Shown piece after piece: positions 44,333-55,500 of a stretch of DNA of 60,000 nucleotides (position 1 is the first letter of the stretch; the number at the start of each line of letters is the position of its first letter). This DNA is from Tubiluchus corallicola. Its lineage: Eukaryota > Priapulida > Priapulimorpha > Priapulimorphida > Tubiluchidae. The translations under genes were made by a program, and so were the position numbers. The notes beneath the pieces are model-generated. The model ran no database searches and was not told the origin of the DNA. It worked only from the letters and a program-made list of their open reading frames with translations. The stretch is from assembly GCA_030141605.1 (NCBI GenBank), contig JAQGDQ010000145.1, positions 354,001-414,000 of the forward strand, given 5' to 3'.

Positions 44333-46489
44333 TCAGATGTCCATGAAACCATCTCTTATCCACGACTTGAACCTTCTTGCGTATCCAAGCATCCATCTTT
44401 CTTCATCGAGTTTTTCGGCACAGTTGTTGACTAGGGATCTCCATGCAGGACGGTCGTGAACTGCGAAAGGCAGCTTGTCCAACTTTCCACCTTTCCTCAG
44501 AGAGAACTTCACCTTGCCCTTGAAGCGAAGGAGAGGACGACCAACACTGCGAGAGCCACTGGTTAGTTCTCCATGGAGAAGGGCCTTTGTCGGTCTCTTA
44601 TCGTTCATTCTGACCACATGCCCAAACCATCGAAGTTGAGCCTTAGTAAGCGTAACCTCGATATCTTCCATCTTGGCACGAGCCAGCACGTCTTCGTTTG
44701 GCACATAGTCGTCCCAGCGAATACGAAGGATGTGATGCAGATGTCTCTGCTGAACCGCACAAAGAGACCTGACCTGATCTTGATAGAGCGTCCACGTTAC
44801 CTGACCATAGGTAAGCTGCGGAATGATGCATTGCTTGTACACCTGCAGTTTAGTGGCGATGGTAAGGTCATGGTTATCGAAGACGCGTTTCCTGATACGG
44901 CCGAAAGAGCTGGCTGCAGCATTAATTCTTGCATGAAGCTCAGTATCCAATCGAGTATCTGAGCAGATGTAACTTCCGAGATATTTGAACCGTTGCACAC
45001 TTCCAAGCTGTTCTCCGTCAATGGTAAAATTGACACTGCCGCTAGAGCCGACACTCATTGTCTCAGTCTTCCTTTTGTTAATGCGCAGTCCCATTCTCTT
45101 TGCAGTTTCATTGTAAATGTCGATGAGATCCTGAAGGTCTTCCGGGTTGTCAGAGAAGATAGCTATGTCATCGGCATATTGCGCTTCACGCAGGAACATC
45201 ATTCGTGTCTTCGTCCTTGCTTTGAGTCGACGTAGGTCAAAAATGTCTCCATCATATCTGAATCGAACATGAATGCTCTTCGTCGAGCCAAGTCTGCCGA
45301 AGGCTACCTGCAAAAGGGCTGCAGCAAAAAGTCCGAAAAGAGATGGAGCTAACTTGCAGCCTTGTTTCACACCACTGTTGTATTCTACAGGATCACTAAG
45401 CTGGCCATTGACAGAGAGATGCGCTAGCATATCAGTGTGCAGAGCTTTTACCATACTTGTAAATCGATCTGGGCATCCACACTTTGAAAGCATCTTGTAC
45501 AGCAGTTCGCGATTGACACTGTCAAATGCCTTTGTAAAGTCGATAAAGGCAATATGCATTGATGTTCTATGCTCTCTCGTTTTCTCCATCAGCTGACGAA
45601 TCGTAAAAATACCATCAATGGTACTGCGATCCTGTCGATACCTTGACTGAGACTCTGGGTAGATACGCTCGAAAATCTTGTCCAGCCTAACGAGAAGAAT
45701 GTCTGCAAAAAGCTTTCCGACAACACTGAGTAAGGAAATGCCTCGATAGTTACCGCAATCACTGCGATCACCCTTTTTGAACAAAATGGTGATGTTAGCA
45801 TTGACAAAGTCACGAGGCATATCACCAGTCCTCCAAATAACGTTGAAGAGCTCCAAAAGATGATTCTGGAGAGAAGCACCGCCATGGATGAGAACCTCTG
45901 GTGGGACACCATCAGGTCCAGGGCTTTTCCGTCGCTTGATATGGTGAATAGAGTACTTGAGTTCCTCGAGGGTGACTAGTCCATCCACCTCGTCGATGGC
46001 TGGTAACTCAGGTATTTCATCCAAGATAGTAAAGTCAGCATCGGTAGTTTGATTCAGTAAAGTGCTGAAGTGCTCCATCCAACGATTCTGGATATCATTG
46101 GATGAGTTGAGAGTGTCACCAGCAATAGATTTGATAGGATGGTTACAACGCGATGTCGGACCATAAACGGCATTGAGAGAAGCGTAGAATTCCCGGAAAT
46201 TCTTCATTTGGGCGAGTCTTTCAACTTCATTGGCTCGGTCCTGGAACCACTGATTCTTCATAAGTCGGATATGATTTCTGAGCTCACGCCTGTTTTTCTT
46301 GTCCTTGACTAGTGCACCGATTTCAAGCTCGTTGAACCAGTCTCGGTTGCGATTTCCTTGTTTACCGAACACAGCATCTGCACTGTTGAGTAAGATTTCC
46401 TTGGTTTCATCCCAAGATGGTCTACAATCACTCAAAACATTGGCAAGATAAACTTGCAGTTTGGATTCTTTGCCTTCGAACTTCGACAT
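44333..46489 (-). CDS. LINE ORF: reverse transcriptase
   Basis: 718 residues. RT motifs in order: KSPGPDGVPPE (about 188), NYRGISLLSVVGKLFADIL, AFIDFTKAFDSV with a catalytic Asp (about 313-324), SGVKQGCKLAPSLF (about 372), QYADDIAIF with the catalytic Asp pair (about 437-445), RINKRKTETM, FKYLGSYI. The C-terminal block LRWFGHVVRM...GRPLLRFKGKVK is shared by many animal LINEs. The Met chosen opens the frame overlapping the endonuclease ORF by 62 bp in another frame, so the true start may be upstream by continuous translation. No internal stop over 2.1 kb. Confidence 0.93.
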   Translation of the reverse strand: MSKFEGKESKLQVYLANVLSDCRPSWDETKEILLNSADAVFGKQGNRNRDWFNELEIGALVKDKKNRRELRNHIRLMKNQWFQDRANEVERLAQMKNFREFYASLNAVYGPTSRCNHPIKSIAGDTLNSSNDIQNRWMEHFSTLLNQTTDADFTILDEIPELPAIDEVDGLVTLEELKYSIHHIKRRKSPGPDGVPPEVLIHGGASLQNHLLELFNVIWRTGDMPRDFVNANITILFKKGDRSDCGNYRGISLLSVVGKLFADILLVRLDKIFERIYPESQSRYRQDRSTIDGIFTIRQLMEKTREHRTSMHIAFIDFTKAFDSVNRELLYKMLSKCGCPDRFTSMVKALHTDMLAHLSVNGQLSDPVEYNSGVKQGCKLAPSLFGLFAAALLQVAFGRLGSTKSIHVRFRYDGDIFDLRRLKARTKTRMMFLREAQYADDIAIFSDNPEDLQDLIDIYNETAKRMGLRINKRKTETMSVGSSGSVNFTIDGEQLGSVQRFKYLGSYICSDTRLDTELHARINAAASSFGRIRKRVFDNHDLTIATKLQVYKQCIIPQLTYGQVTWTLYQDQVRSLCAVQQRHLHHILRIRWDDYVPNEDVLARAKMEDIEVTLTKAQLRWFGHVVRMNDKRPTKALLHGELTSGSRSVGRPLLRFKGKVKFSLRKGGKLDKLPFAVHDRPAWRSLVNNCAEKLDEERWMLGYARRFKSWIRDGFMDI

Positions 46490-47648
46490 TGAACCTCTTT
46501 GGTGGACGCTGAGGGCGAGCAGGTTTCTGTAGCATGAATGAACATTTGCACACCAACAATCTGTGATCCGTGAAACAGTCTGCAGTTAGACTTGCTTTGG
46601 TCACACGGATGTTGTTGTCACTCATGGTTTTCTTACAAGCCAAGATGTGATCAAGTTGATGCCAGTGCTTGGACCGTGCATGCTGCCATGTAGTCTTCAT
46701 CCTATCGTGAAGCCTGAAGAAGCTTCCAGTCACAGAGAACTCCATCCTGGCACAAAATTCTAGCAGTAGAAGTCCGTTTGAGTTCATGTTCCCTGTTCCA
46801 TGTTTGCCAAGCACACCTGGCCAAGTCATAGAATCTCTTCCTACTCTTGCATTCATGTCCCCTAGGATAATCACCTTGCCATCATTTGCAGCTTGCCTAG
46901 CATGAGCAGTGAGATTATCGTAGAAAGATTCTTTTTCATGATTGGAGCACTGCAAAGTGGGGCCATACACGCTAAAGAGAGTAAGAAAGGATCTGTCCTG
47001 TAGCCGAAGTTCCAACATCATGAGACGATCATTGATAGCTAAGGGCTGTGACTCCAATTGTAACTGGTTAGACACTGCGAAGCCAACTCCTGCAACCTGG
47101 TGTACACCTCCGCTCCAATAAATGGTATGGGTCTTCCCTACCACATTGCCTTCACCAGGGTGTCGGACTTCAGAAAGTGCGCAGATATCAATGTTGACGT
47201 CGTTTAGAGCTTCACAGATAATCACAGTGGCCCTCTCCGGCCGTAAATTTCCATTATTATCATTTGTGATTCTGACATTCCAACATCCTAAACTAAGGAG
47301 ATTCTTGGGTTGTGGGCTTCGCAAATTTCTCACCGTTGCCACTGGACGGCACGTCGGCTCCCCCGGACGCGGCAGCATAGTGTTGTCATCATTTGTCGTA
47401 GTCATCATCATGGAGAAAGAATTAGCACTGAGACGCTTGCGCGCGAGAAGAGATGGCCGCGCAAAGTCCACCTCCACTTGGCAGATAGAGTGTAGATCGG
47501 CGGCATGAAGAGACACGACGGCCGCACTCATAATCTGTTGCACCACAGTGAAAACAACCAGAAAACAGGCCGAATCGGCAAAATGAACTGCTAGCTTCTC
47601 GATGAGCCATGCCATGCCAGAAGACGAGTTGCCAGCCTTGCAAGCCAT
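46428..47648 (-). CDS. LINE ORF: AP-like endonuclease
   Basis: 406 residues. The N-terminal ~110 residues are unrecognised. The APE/exonuclease-phosphatase fold follows: LSLGCWNVRI near 120, catalytic Glu in ICALSEVRH (about 160), FSVYGPT, ILGDMNARVG (Asp/Asn near 264-266), TTWQHARSKHWHQLDHIL (about 319-336) and FTDHRLLVCK (Asp-His near 361). It nicks target DNA for target-primed reverse transcription. The frame runs past the join with the RT ORF and ends with about 25 unrelated residues, suggesting one frameshift in a formerly single ORF, or frameshifted expression. Confidence 0.9.
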   Translation of the reverse strand: MACKAGNSSSGMAWLIEKLAVHFADSACFLVVFTVVQQIMSAAVVSLHAADLHSICQVEVDFARPSLLARKRLSANSFSMMMTTTNDDNTMLPRPGEPTCRPVATVRNLRSPQPKNLLSLGCWNVRITNDNNGNLRPERATVIICEALNDVNIDICALSEVRHPGEGNVVGKTHTIYWSGGVHQVAGVGFAVSNQLQLESQPLAINDRLMMLELRLQDRSFLTLFSVYGPTLQCSNHEKESFYDNLTAHARQAANDGKVIILGDMNARVGRDSMTWPGVLGKHGTGNMNSNGLLLLEFCARMEFSVTGSFFRLHDRMKTTWQHARSKHWHQLDHILACKKTMSDNNIRVTKASLTADCFTDHRLLVCKCSFMLQKPARPQRPPKRFNVEVRRQRIQTASLSCQCFE

Positions 47649-47956
47649 GAACCATCATCCACACAAGCTGCTGCCCTTGTGCTTGGGTGCCTTCATCCGC
47701 TTTTACAGCCGTTGGGAGTGGAAGATTCCTCGTCCGCCTGTCAAACCGTTGAGGACTTCAGTCGTATCCCTGACCAAGGGTGGCGCGCTATACCCCGCAC
47801 CACTGGGTCCTTGCCTGAACTTAGTTACTGCTCCCGCAGCATCCACCCCCGCGACTAGGACGCGCCAGACAAGAGTTGCCCAAGTGCATCTAGAGAAGAG
47901 GGCTCTAGATACCAGAGGCCGCGTTAACTCCTCTGTGTGAAGCCAGAAGAGAAGGC

Positions 47957-48255
47957 TCGTAATCTTAGAAGATGTCCTAACCATCTTAATTTTTGTATCT
48001 TGACTTTTGAACTCCAAGAAATTACTTTCGCTCTGATGTATAAATCTTCATTTTTGATTATGTATGGCCATCTTATCTTTAAAACTTTCCTAAGAAGATT
48101 TTTATAAAATATGTCAATTTGCTTTTCTTGAATAACTGTTAAATCCCAAGTTTCACTGTTGTACATAAATATGCTGGCAACGTGAGCATTAAATAATCGA
48201 AGTCTTACGTTAAGACTTAATTTCTTGCTAGTTAATACATTCTTGTGCTGTAGAA
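47957..48255 (-). mobile_element. Older LINE, 5' remaining part
   Basis: Minus strand reads AFLQHKNVLTSKKLSLNVRL, RLFNAHVASIFMYNSETWDL, KNLLRKVLKIRWPYIIKNED and KVKIQKLRWLGHLLRLR, the region of LINE ORF2 just after the RT domain. It breaks exactly at the 11-bp duplication where the younger LINE inserted and continues at 44285. Confidence 0.85.
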
Positions 48256-49059
48256 AAGCATGCGTTTGTTATATAATTATACTTTATTTATATTATTTAC
48301 ATATACACAAAACATGTTTTACGGTTTCATTTTGCGTGTTAGTACAAATGAAGATTGTGCATACTGCTTGCTGCATGAGCGATTGGCCGGCGCATGCAAA
48401 CTTGCAAGGACATTATACGGTGGCTGCATCTCGTTTGGATTGAAGTTTCGACTCGAAGTTTCTCCAAGAACTAGCGTTTGTAATCCGGGCGTTGTTGCCA
48501 CGTAAGTTTGTTTTAATTCACCTTATAAAATTTAGTGTTATCGTGAAAAAGAAAAATTATATATATAAAATCTTTATTCGTCTTATAAAAAATTTTGAAC
48601 ATCACAAATATTAATAATAAAAAAGATTACAACTGCATATGACATTCGTTAGAGTTATCACTATAGACACAGTGAGCATTGACATTTGCAACATACAGAT
48701 ACTAAATAAATCATTTTACATTTATAATATGTACAGATATTACATTAAAACATTTTGATTTTGCAAGATTACGGACGGGGGAAAATGTATCCACTGTGCA
48801 TATTATAAATATCGTCGTTTTGGTATACCACATATTCAATTCTAGTTAAAACGCATTTTTTAAATTCTGTTTTACAGTTAGATAAAGTTGTTAAATCCTT
48901 AACTTTTTTCGGTTAAAGTATTCTATAATGAGATAGCTTGCTTTGATAAAGAAGTATTTCCGTATTTGTTGTAATAGTTTATCAGTACGAGAGTTTAGTG
49001 TAGGTTTAGACTTTGTAAATTGGTGACTTGGTATTTAGTTGAGTTGGCCTCAAATTTGC
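48256..49059. other. Spacer, probably decayed repeat
   Basis: AT-rich; no clear reading frame. A plus-strand open frame (48260-48505) ends at a GTAAGT donor-like site but shows no homology. Confidence 0.4.
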
Positions 49060-49330
49060 CTTAAATAAGATGTACTAGCTGACATTTTAGAAAAATGTTG
49101 GTAAATTGTTTATTCCATGATAAAGTATTTTCTACGTGGATTCCAAAAATTTGGTTGTTTTCATTTGTGTAATTTCCATTTTTCCTACTTGTAAAGTTGT
49201 GTTGTTAGTATCATAAGTAAATGGAGATAAAACCATAAATTCTGTTTTACTCTCATTCATTTCTAAATTGAAGTAGTTAAAGCAACGTCAATATTTTCAA
49301 TGTCTTGCTGTAAATAGTGTTTTGCTATAT
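49060..49330 (-). mobile_element. Degenerate reverse transcriptase fragment
   Basis: Minus strand reads LQQDIENIDVALTT, NYFNLEMNESKTEFMVLSPF, TLQVGKMEITQMKTTKFL, then in another frame FGIHVENTLSWNKQF: the N..KTE.M...FLGI.....LSW signature C-terminal to the RT catalytic core of jockey/CR1-like LINEs. Two frame changes. Probably unrelated to the adjacent split LINE. Confidence 0.65.
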
Positions 49331-49489
49331 TTTAAAGAAAACCGGATGATTCTGAAGACTACAATAGCTTTTTTTAAATCATAGTTTAGATTAAATAATA
49401 ATTACCTCGGATACTCAAATTTTGTTAAACTTTCAAAGCTACGCGAAGCTCAGTGAATCTACTAAGATTGGTAACGGTGCCTTTTGTCA

Positions 49490-49741
49490 CATGCGCCTGG
49501 CCGACAAATAGAAGGCGGCGCCGTGATGACCATGATCATTAACTGTTGTGTTAGTTTCTGACGTCATATGATGTAGAGCCCATTTTCGTGACATCATGTG
49601 TTTAAGTAGTACTGTAAAACTTACGCAAACGTGCTGGACGTGCAAGGAAAGAGCCCTGTTATTGCACAAATTGTGGCATACAATAAAGAAGAATCACTGT
49701 TGACATACACCTGCTTGATTTTTTTACTTAATTTTTTTCAG
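49490..49741 (+). promoter_or_regulatory. Probable ETNK promoter / 5' UTR region
   Basis: More GC-rich than its surroundings (GGCGGCGCCG at 49514-49523) with a consensus CRE/ATF palindrome TGACGTCA at 49559-49566, 235 bp upstream of the ETNK ATG. An acceptor-like TTTTTTTCAG ends at 49741, so the ATG exon may follow a 5' UTR exon here. Confidence 0.4.
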
Positions 49742-49793
49742 GATATTAGCACTAACCAGTAACCACTACCTCAGGTAACAAGATCAAATAGTG

Positions 49794-49904
49794 ATGTATA
49801 CAAAACTTGATGTAACGGTTGATCCGAAGAATTTTGAAAGTGGCGCTACTGAGGTTGCAAGGAAAGTAAGGCCAGCATGGGATGTTAACAAGCTGCAGTT
49901 CAAA
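49794..49904 (+). CDS. ETNK1: ETNK exon 1 (first coding)
   Basis: 37 codons, MYTKLDVTVDPKNFESGATE then VARKVRPAWDVNKLQFK, phase 0 donor GTAATA. Begins where family members show LDVTVD and RPxWDxxxVxxKxF. Confidence 0.9.
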
Positions 49905-52492
49905 GTAATATAAAACAAAACTAGTATTATATTTTTGTTTAAAAAACTGCCAGTTTAGGAGTTTTGCATGTTTCAGTTAACATGTTAGTGTAAATTCCTG
50001 AGTTAACTCATTTCTTAATTATTATTAATCTTAATGCCAAGATTGTTGTTTATGATGGAAAAATTAATTAAAGTTAAACTAAACCCTCACTATAATATAA
50101 ACTTTTATAATTTAAAATCCTATTCTCATTACGAATATTCAATTTATTTTTTTAACAATTTAACTTACTGTAAAACTTGTTTCTTTTGATTTTTTATCAC
50201 TTTGTTGTTAGCGATATTAAATTTGAAGAAAAGCCATATTGATTGAGCAAGATAAATGATGTTAATAAGTACTGGCATGAGGTCCCCAAAGATTGGTAAA
50301 GCAAGCATCGGTAACCAAAGACGTACGTCATTCTCGCAAACTCGCACTAAAAACGTGAAACATGGCGATCTGTACGGCAATGCATGCATTCAAAATTCGC
50401 CAGAAAAAGATAAGTTATTTAATTTATAAGTTTCTTTTGTTTAATAATAACTATGTATTCTTTGTGTAATCATGATAATGTGCTAAAAAAAGTTCAGCAT
50501 CTGTTGGGGTTATATAGGCCTTTAAATTTTCATATGAAACTTGAAAGATGGAAAATGTGAAAAAGTTGGAATTGGTTGGCAAGAAAATAGATAGATGAGT
50601 TTGAATTAGTAACTCTTTGCTTGAAGATTTTTTAATTGATATGTCTGATGGTTTTGGGGATATACTAATCACCTACATGATAGTTATCTCTTCATTTTTT
50701 ACTTATCTAACTTGATTGACATTTAATTTGACAAACCCTTTTTGGTGGGGGTGGGCGAAAGAAGTGTCTCAGAGATTTGTCGACATCAAACCAAGAGTTT
50801 ACAAAGCATTCAAGGTCTAAAAATGACAAGTGGAGATTGGTTTGTCGTAATGACTCATTAACAAAACGGCATACTCGTAAATTAGGCGAGGTTTCCTGAA
50901 CATGTTCATTTTCCTCACATTGTTGCTGCAGTTGAAAACACTGCTGTCATAGTTGTTTTTTTGAACATGCTGGGTTTCCTGAACATGTTCACTTGCCTCA
51001 CATTGTTGCTGCAGTTACAAACACTGCTGTCGTAGTCGTTTTTTTGAACATGCTGGGTCTCCTGAACATGCTTATTTTCCTCACATTGTTGCTGCAGTTA
51101 CAAACACTGCTGTCGTAGTCGTTTTTTTGAACATGCTGGGTCTCCTGAACATGCTTAGTTTTCTTATATTGTTGCTGCAGCTGAAACACTGCTGTCAATG
51201 TTGTTTTTTTAATAGGTTGGGTCTCCTGAACATGCTCAATTTCCTCACTTTGTTACTGCAGCTGAAAACACTGATGTCAATGTTGTTTTTTAATAGGCTG
51301 GGTCTCCTGAACATGCTTAGTTTCCTTATATTGTTGTTGCAGCTGAAACACTGCTGTCAATGTTTTTTTTAATAGTTTGGGTCTCGTGAACATGCTCAAT
51401 TTCCTCACATTGTTGCTCTAGCTGAAAATACTGCTGTCATTGTTGGTGTTTTAACGTACCTGACAAAAGAGAGCCTTTGAGAAAGAAATTAAGAAAACAG
51501 AAATTTCACTGTTTTTCTTTTAAAAAGGACGCACTGCCATACAGTATAGCACTTTCATAAACCGTAGATATAGCTAAATAATTATTCTAAATACTAAATT
51601 TACTAAATATAGCACAGTCAAAATATGTGTAAATGACAGCTGACCGGCGCGATTTTGCTAGTATAGATGGTAACTTTATATTTCATTTGGACTGTGCTAA
51701 TTTAATGCATTTAGAATTTTTAGATAATGCAACTGGTCAACCTTTGGTAAGTCTGAATCATTTTCTTTATTTTCATCCCATCACATTTCATATTAGGAAA
51801 CAAACTTGTTTTTTGTAGGTGTTCACCGATGGATTTACCAACAAGCTTATTGGTGTTTATACGGATGACTTTAACAAGTTAATATTGATCAGAATTTTTG
51901 GTGCTAAGACAGAAGAGCTCATTGATAGAGATATGGAATTACATTACATGATGTTACTACATGAGCATGGGTTTTGTCCACCAGTCTATGCTAAATTCAA
52001 TAATGGACTTTGTTACGGCTTTGTACCCGGTCGCTGCTTGACGACGGAGACTGTACGATCTGATCCGATATATAAGTATGCTGCTACTTTTTCTTTTGAT
52101 TTTCTGGTTGTTTCTGACTGGTTATTTGCCATTTCAGTTTTTTCACTTCTCAGGTATGCTTCCAAGTTCACATCAGTAGGATTGCAGCTTTACACTTCAG
52201 TGTACATTGCTCTAGCTCCATAGATCTGAGATGCAAACCACCCTAATTTGACTGAGAATTTTTCGTTACTGCTAAGTTAAGATTTGAACTTGAGAGTAAG
52301 GAAACCAATTCAAAGGCATGGTAAGAAACTAGGTCTACGTTTTTGCATTGAGTCATTTCTTCAACAAGACAGGCATTATGATAATTGTTATCCCGTATTT
52401 TAAGTCATTAAACTTGTCCATTCCAGTGTATCCCCTTCACAGACTACATTTCAAAGTTATGTGTGAGGCTGGGTGCACGTGTGACGACAAAA

Positions 52493-52527
<35 letters not shown>

Positions 52528-55500
52528 GTGTGTGTGTGTGCGTGTGCGTGTGTGCATGCAAACTAAGGGTGCAGAACCATTGGTATTACAGTTTATCCAA
52601 AAATTTTGGCACTAGGCTGTTTGCCAAAAATTTAGCACTGTCTAATCTTTACCTGTGCCCACGACCTAAGTATGCCTAACAATGTTAACCAAAATGAACG
52701 ATGTTTTGAAGATACATTTATTGCAAGATTTGTTGTTGAATATTGACCAAGTTGCAAATTTGTTACTCTGAAACTTCTAAAGGAAGTATGCTAATTTTAA
52801 TTCACTTTTGTGTTCAGTAATCATTTGATCTTGCTAAAAGAAAAGATACTACAACATAACTGCAGTAAAAGATGTTCATTGGCATACACCGTAACTAAAG
52901 TAAGTAAACAGCAACTACGAAGGTCTGCATATAAAACAAATTACAGGTGGAAAACTTACAGGCTTAAATTTACTGTGCAGGCTCAGAGTAATAAAATTAA
53001 TGTACGTAGAAAGGCAAAGTTGCATTATTCACTTATAACAATAGAAGCCTCTTGCTTTATTGGCATTCTATGTTTTGATAGGTGGTCTTTGATTGATTAG
53101 TAGATTCAGGACCTTGCAGACATGTTCTACAGGATTATTCAATTCATAAATTTAACCATTCATTATTATTGTCTTTCAATATTAATTTCCGGTTTTAGGC
53201 TTTTAAGCGTTAAGTTGCTGCAGCCCTCTTAAGGATTTTACCAAAGCATAAGTAGCTTCAGTGGTAATAATGGTTTTGTTTACTTTACATATTATCAGTA
53301 AAATTTGTCTACGTTCAAAGCATTATACATATGTTATGTTTGCTTTAATGTCTAGTTAGTTTTACTTAAAGGTAGCCACTGATCTACTGGTGCAAAGGCT
53401 GTGATAATCATTCATGTGTGATTAAAGTTCATGGCAACCCGAACAAAATTCAAATAGCTTTTGCTAAAGCATAGTTTATTAGCCAGCACATTTTATAGAA
53501 ACATAACCCAGGGGCGCAGCAAAGGCTTACGCCTAGGAAAAAACTTCTGGTGCCCAACCCTTTTAATGATTTGCTCATTTGTTTTGTGTTTGCATGTTTT
53601 TTGTGTCCCTGGGCCCCTCTTTCCTTTTTCGACATGATGGGATAAACGAATTTTTTTTCTAAGAATCATCCTGAGTTTGATTTGTGGTACTGCAACTAGA
53701 ATAACTCTTCTATGCATTGGTCTAGGAAAGTTGTTTGTAAGATGACAGTCATTAAACATTCAGCTTCAGCATTAACTTTTGTTAATTGTTAATGCCGGAT
53801 TAGTAATAAATAACAGCTATTAAACTCTGGAAGAAACCCAGGAAAAAACTTCTGGTACCCAACCCTTTTAATGATTTGCTCATTTGTTTTGTGTTTGCAT
53901 GTTTTTTTGTGTCCCTGGGCCCCTCTTTCCTTTTTCGACATGATGGGATAAACGAATTTTTTTCTAAGAATCATCCTGAGTTTGATTTGTGGTACTGCAA
54001 CTAGAATAACTCTTCTATGCATTGGTCTAGGAAAGTTGTTTGTAAGATGACAGTCATTAAACATTCAGCTTCAGCATTAACTTTTGTTAATTGTTAATGC
54101 CGGATTAGTAATAAATAACAGCTATTAAACTCTGGAAGAAACCCAGGAAAAAACTTCTGGTACCCAACCCTTTTAATGATTTGCTCATTTGTTTTGTGTT
54201 TGCATGTTTTTTTGTGTCCCTGGGCCCCTCTTTCCTTTTTCGACATGATGGGATAAACGAATTTTTTTCTAAGAATCATCCTGAGTTTGATTTGTGGTAC
54301 TGCAACTAGAATAACTCTTCTATGCATTGGTCTAGGAAAGTTGTTTGTAAGATGACAGTCATTAAACATTCAGCTTCAGCATTAACTTTTGTTAATTGTT
54401 AATGCCGGATTAGTAATAAATAACAGTTATTAAACTCTGGAAGAAATTTGTGCCCTCTCACCCTTGCTACGCCTCTGACATAACCCGCAGATGACATATA
54501 TTGGAGAATTAGACATGTTATAAGCCATTGATCTCTCTGTATAGTTTATATGGTTTTAAGTTGCCTTTCAAATATTTTTGTGGCAGAAAAATGTACAAAA
54601 GCAATTCCTGGGGAGATTATAAAACACCCATTCTACTATGCCGTTTGTTAAGTGAAGGTTATTTGAATGTACACTCCAGGCATTTTGTTTGCAATTCAAA
54701 TAAATGTTTGTTTAAGCTTTCCTGGATGAAAACAAACTTTAGAATTTGAATTAATGCATAAGCTACTTAAGTCTTAGAGGTAAACTGACTAGACGTCTGA
54801 ATGAACAGAAATTTTTCCATTGACAACATCACTTCTGAGCATGAAAATGTTTTTCGTATTAGTCTGAATCTGAGGCCTTTTTGCATTAACGTTTTTGTCC
54901 AGTTTGTATTTTCTTCATTTTTATACACATAATAGCGTTTCTGGTTACTTTTCAACAGCATGTGCAAAAGTAATGCTTGAAATATGCGTCATTATGCAAA
55001 CCAGAGAACTCTTTGTATGTCTTTTTTATATAATACACAAAGACGTCATGTAGAAAGTCATGTTCGAAAAAAAATGTGAGCTGTAAAGCAGTCTTTGAGC
55101 ATTATTTCCATATCTTAATTGTTTTGAGTAATGCCCAATACATCTTAGTCCTATTTTGTCAGTGATGGTGTCATAAGACAGGCTTCATAAATTTGATTAA
55201 TGTGCAATTTAGCGATATATGAATTTACTAATTACCACTAATCGATTTTAATTTTTACGTCATAATTAATCTGTCTTGTTTTTGTATTATTGTCGAAACC
55301 AATTTTCATTGTGTGAAAAATAAATTGTATTTGTTCCTGTGTTTCTTCAGCTACATTTATCTTAAAAACTATTTACCATGCTTAGATGAAACTAATAACT
55401 TGACAATGAATGCTGAAGTTAACAGTACTTTATTAAAACCTTATTTAAGGACCAGCACCACTTGGCACATATATTATTAAAATCACATTACATGAATATG

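Larger units (their letters stand above)
44286..47956 (-). mobile_element. Nearly full-length non-LTR retrotransposon, nested
   Basis: 3,671 bp LINE. Exact 11-bp target-site duplication TAAGATTACGA (minus-strand sense) at 47957-47967 and 44275-44285. Layout, minus strand: GC-rich 5' UTR of about 310 bp, APE endonuclease ORF (47648-46428), RT ORF (46489-44333), a 47-bp 3' UTR ending GTTGTACGATGTACGA, a short tandem rather than poly(A). It is much more intact than neighbouring repeats, hence young. Very short repetitive tails are known from RTE/CR1/L2-type LINEs; clade not resolved. Confidence 0.93.

Noticed and set aside
47122-47940. Several plus-strand ORFs over the LINE endonuclease and its 5' UTR.
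   Set aside because: Antisense shadows of the LINE; the minus-strand frame carries all the domain motifs.
48225-48505. Plus-strand open frame ending at a GTAAGT donor-like site upstream of ETNK.
   Set aside because: Partly overlaps the decayed LINE on the other strand and has no homology; at best a 5' UTR exon, which cannot be shown from sequence.
51633-51745. Open stretch starting ATG and ending in GGTAAGT inside ETNK intron 1.
   Set aside because: No similarity to ethanolamine kinases. The exon at 49794-49904 already supplies the conserved N-terminus in phase with 51819.
53493-54369. Three nearly identical minus-strand ORFs of about 90 codons.
   Set aside because: They are the same frame read three times through the 305-bp repeats of a hAT-type element, with no protein similarity.
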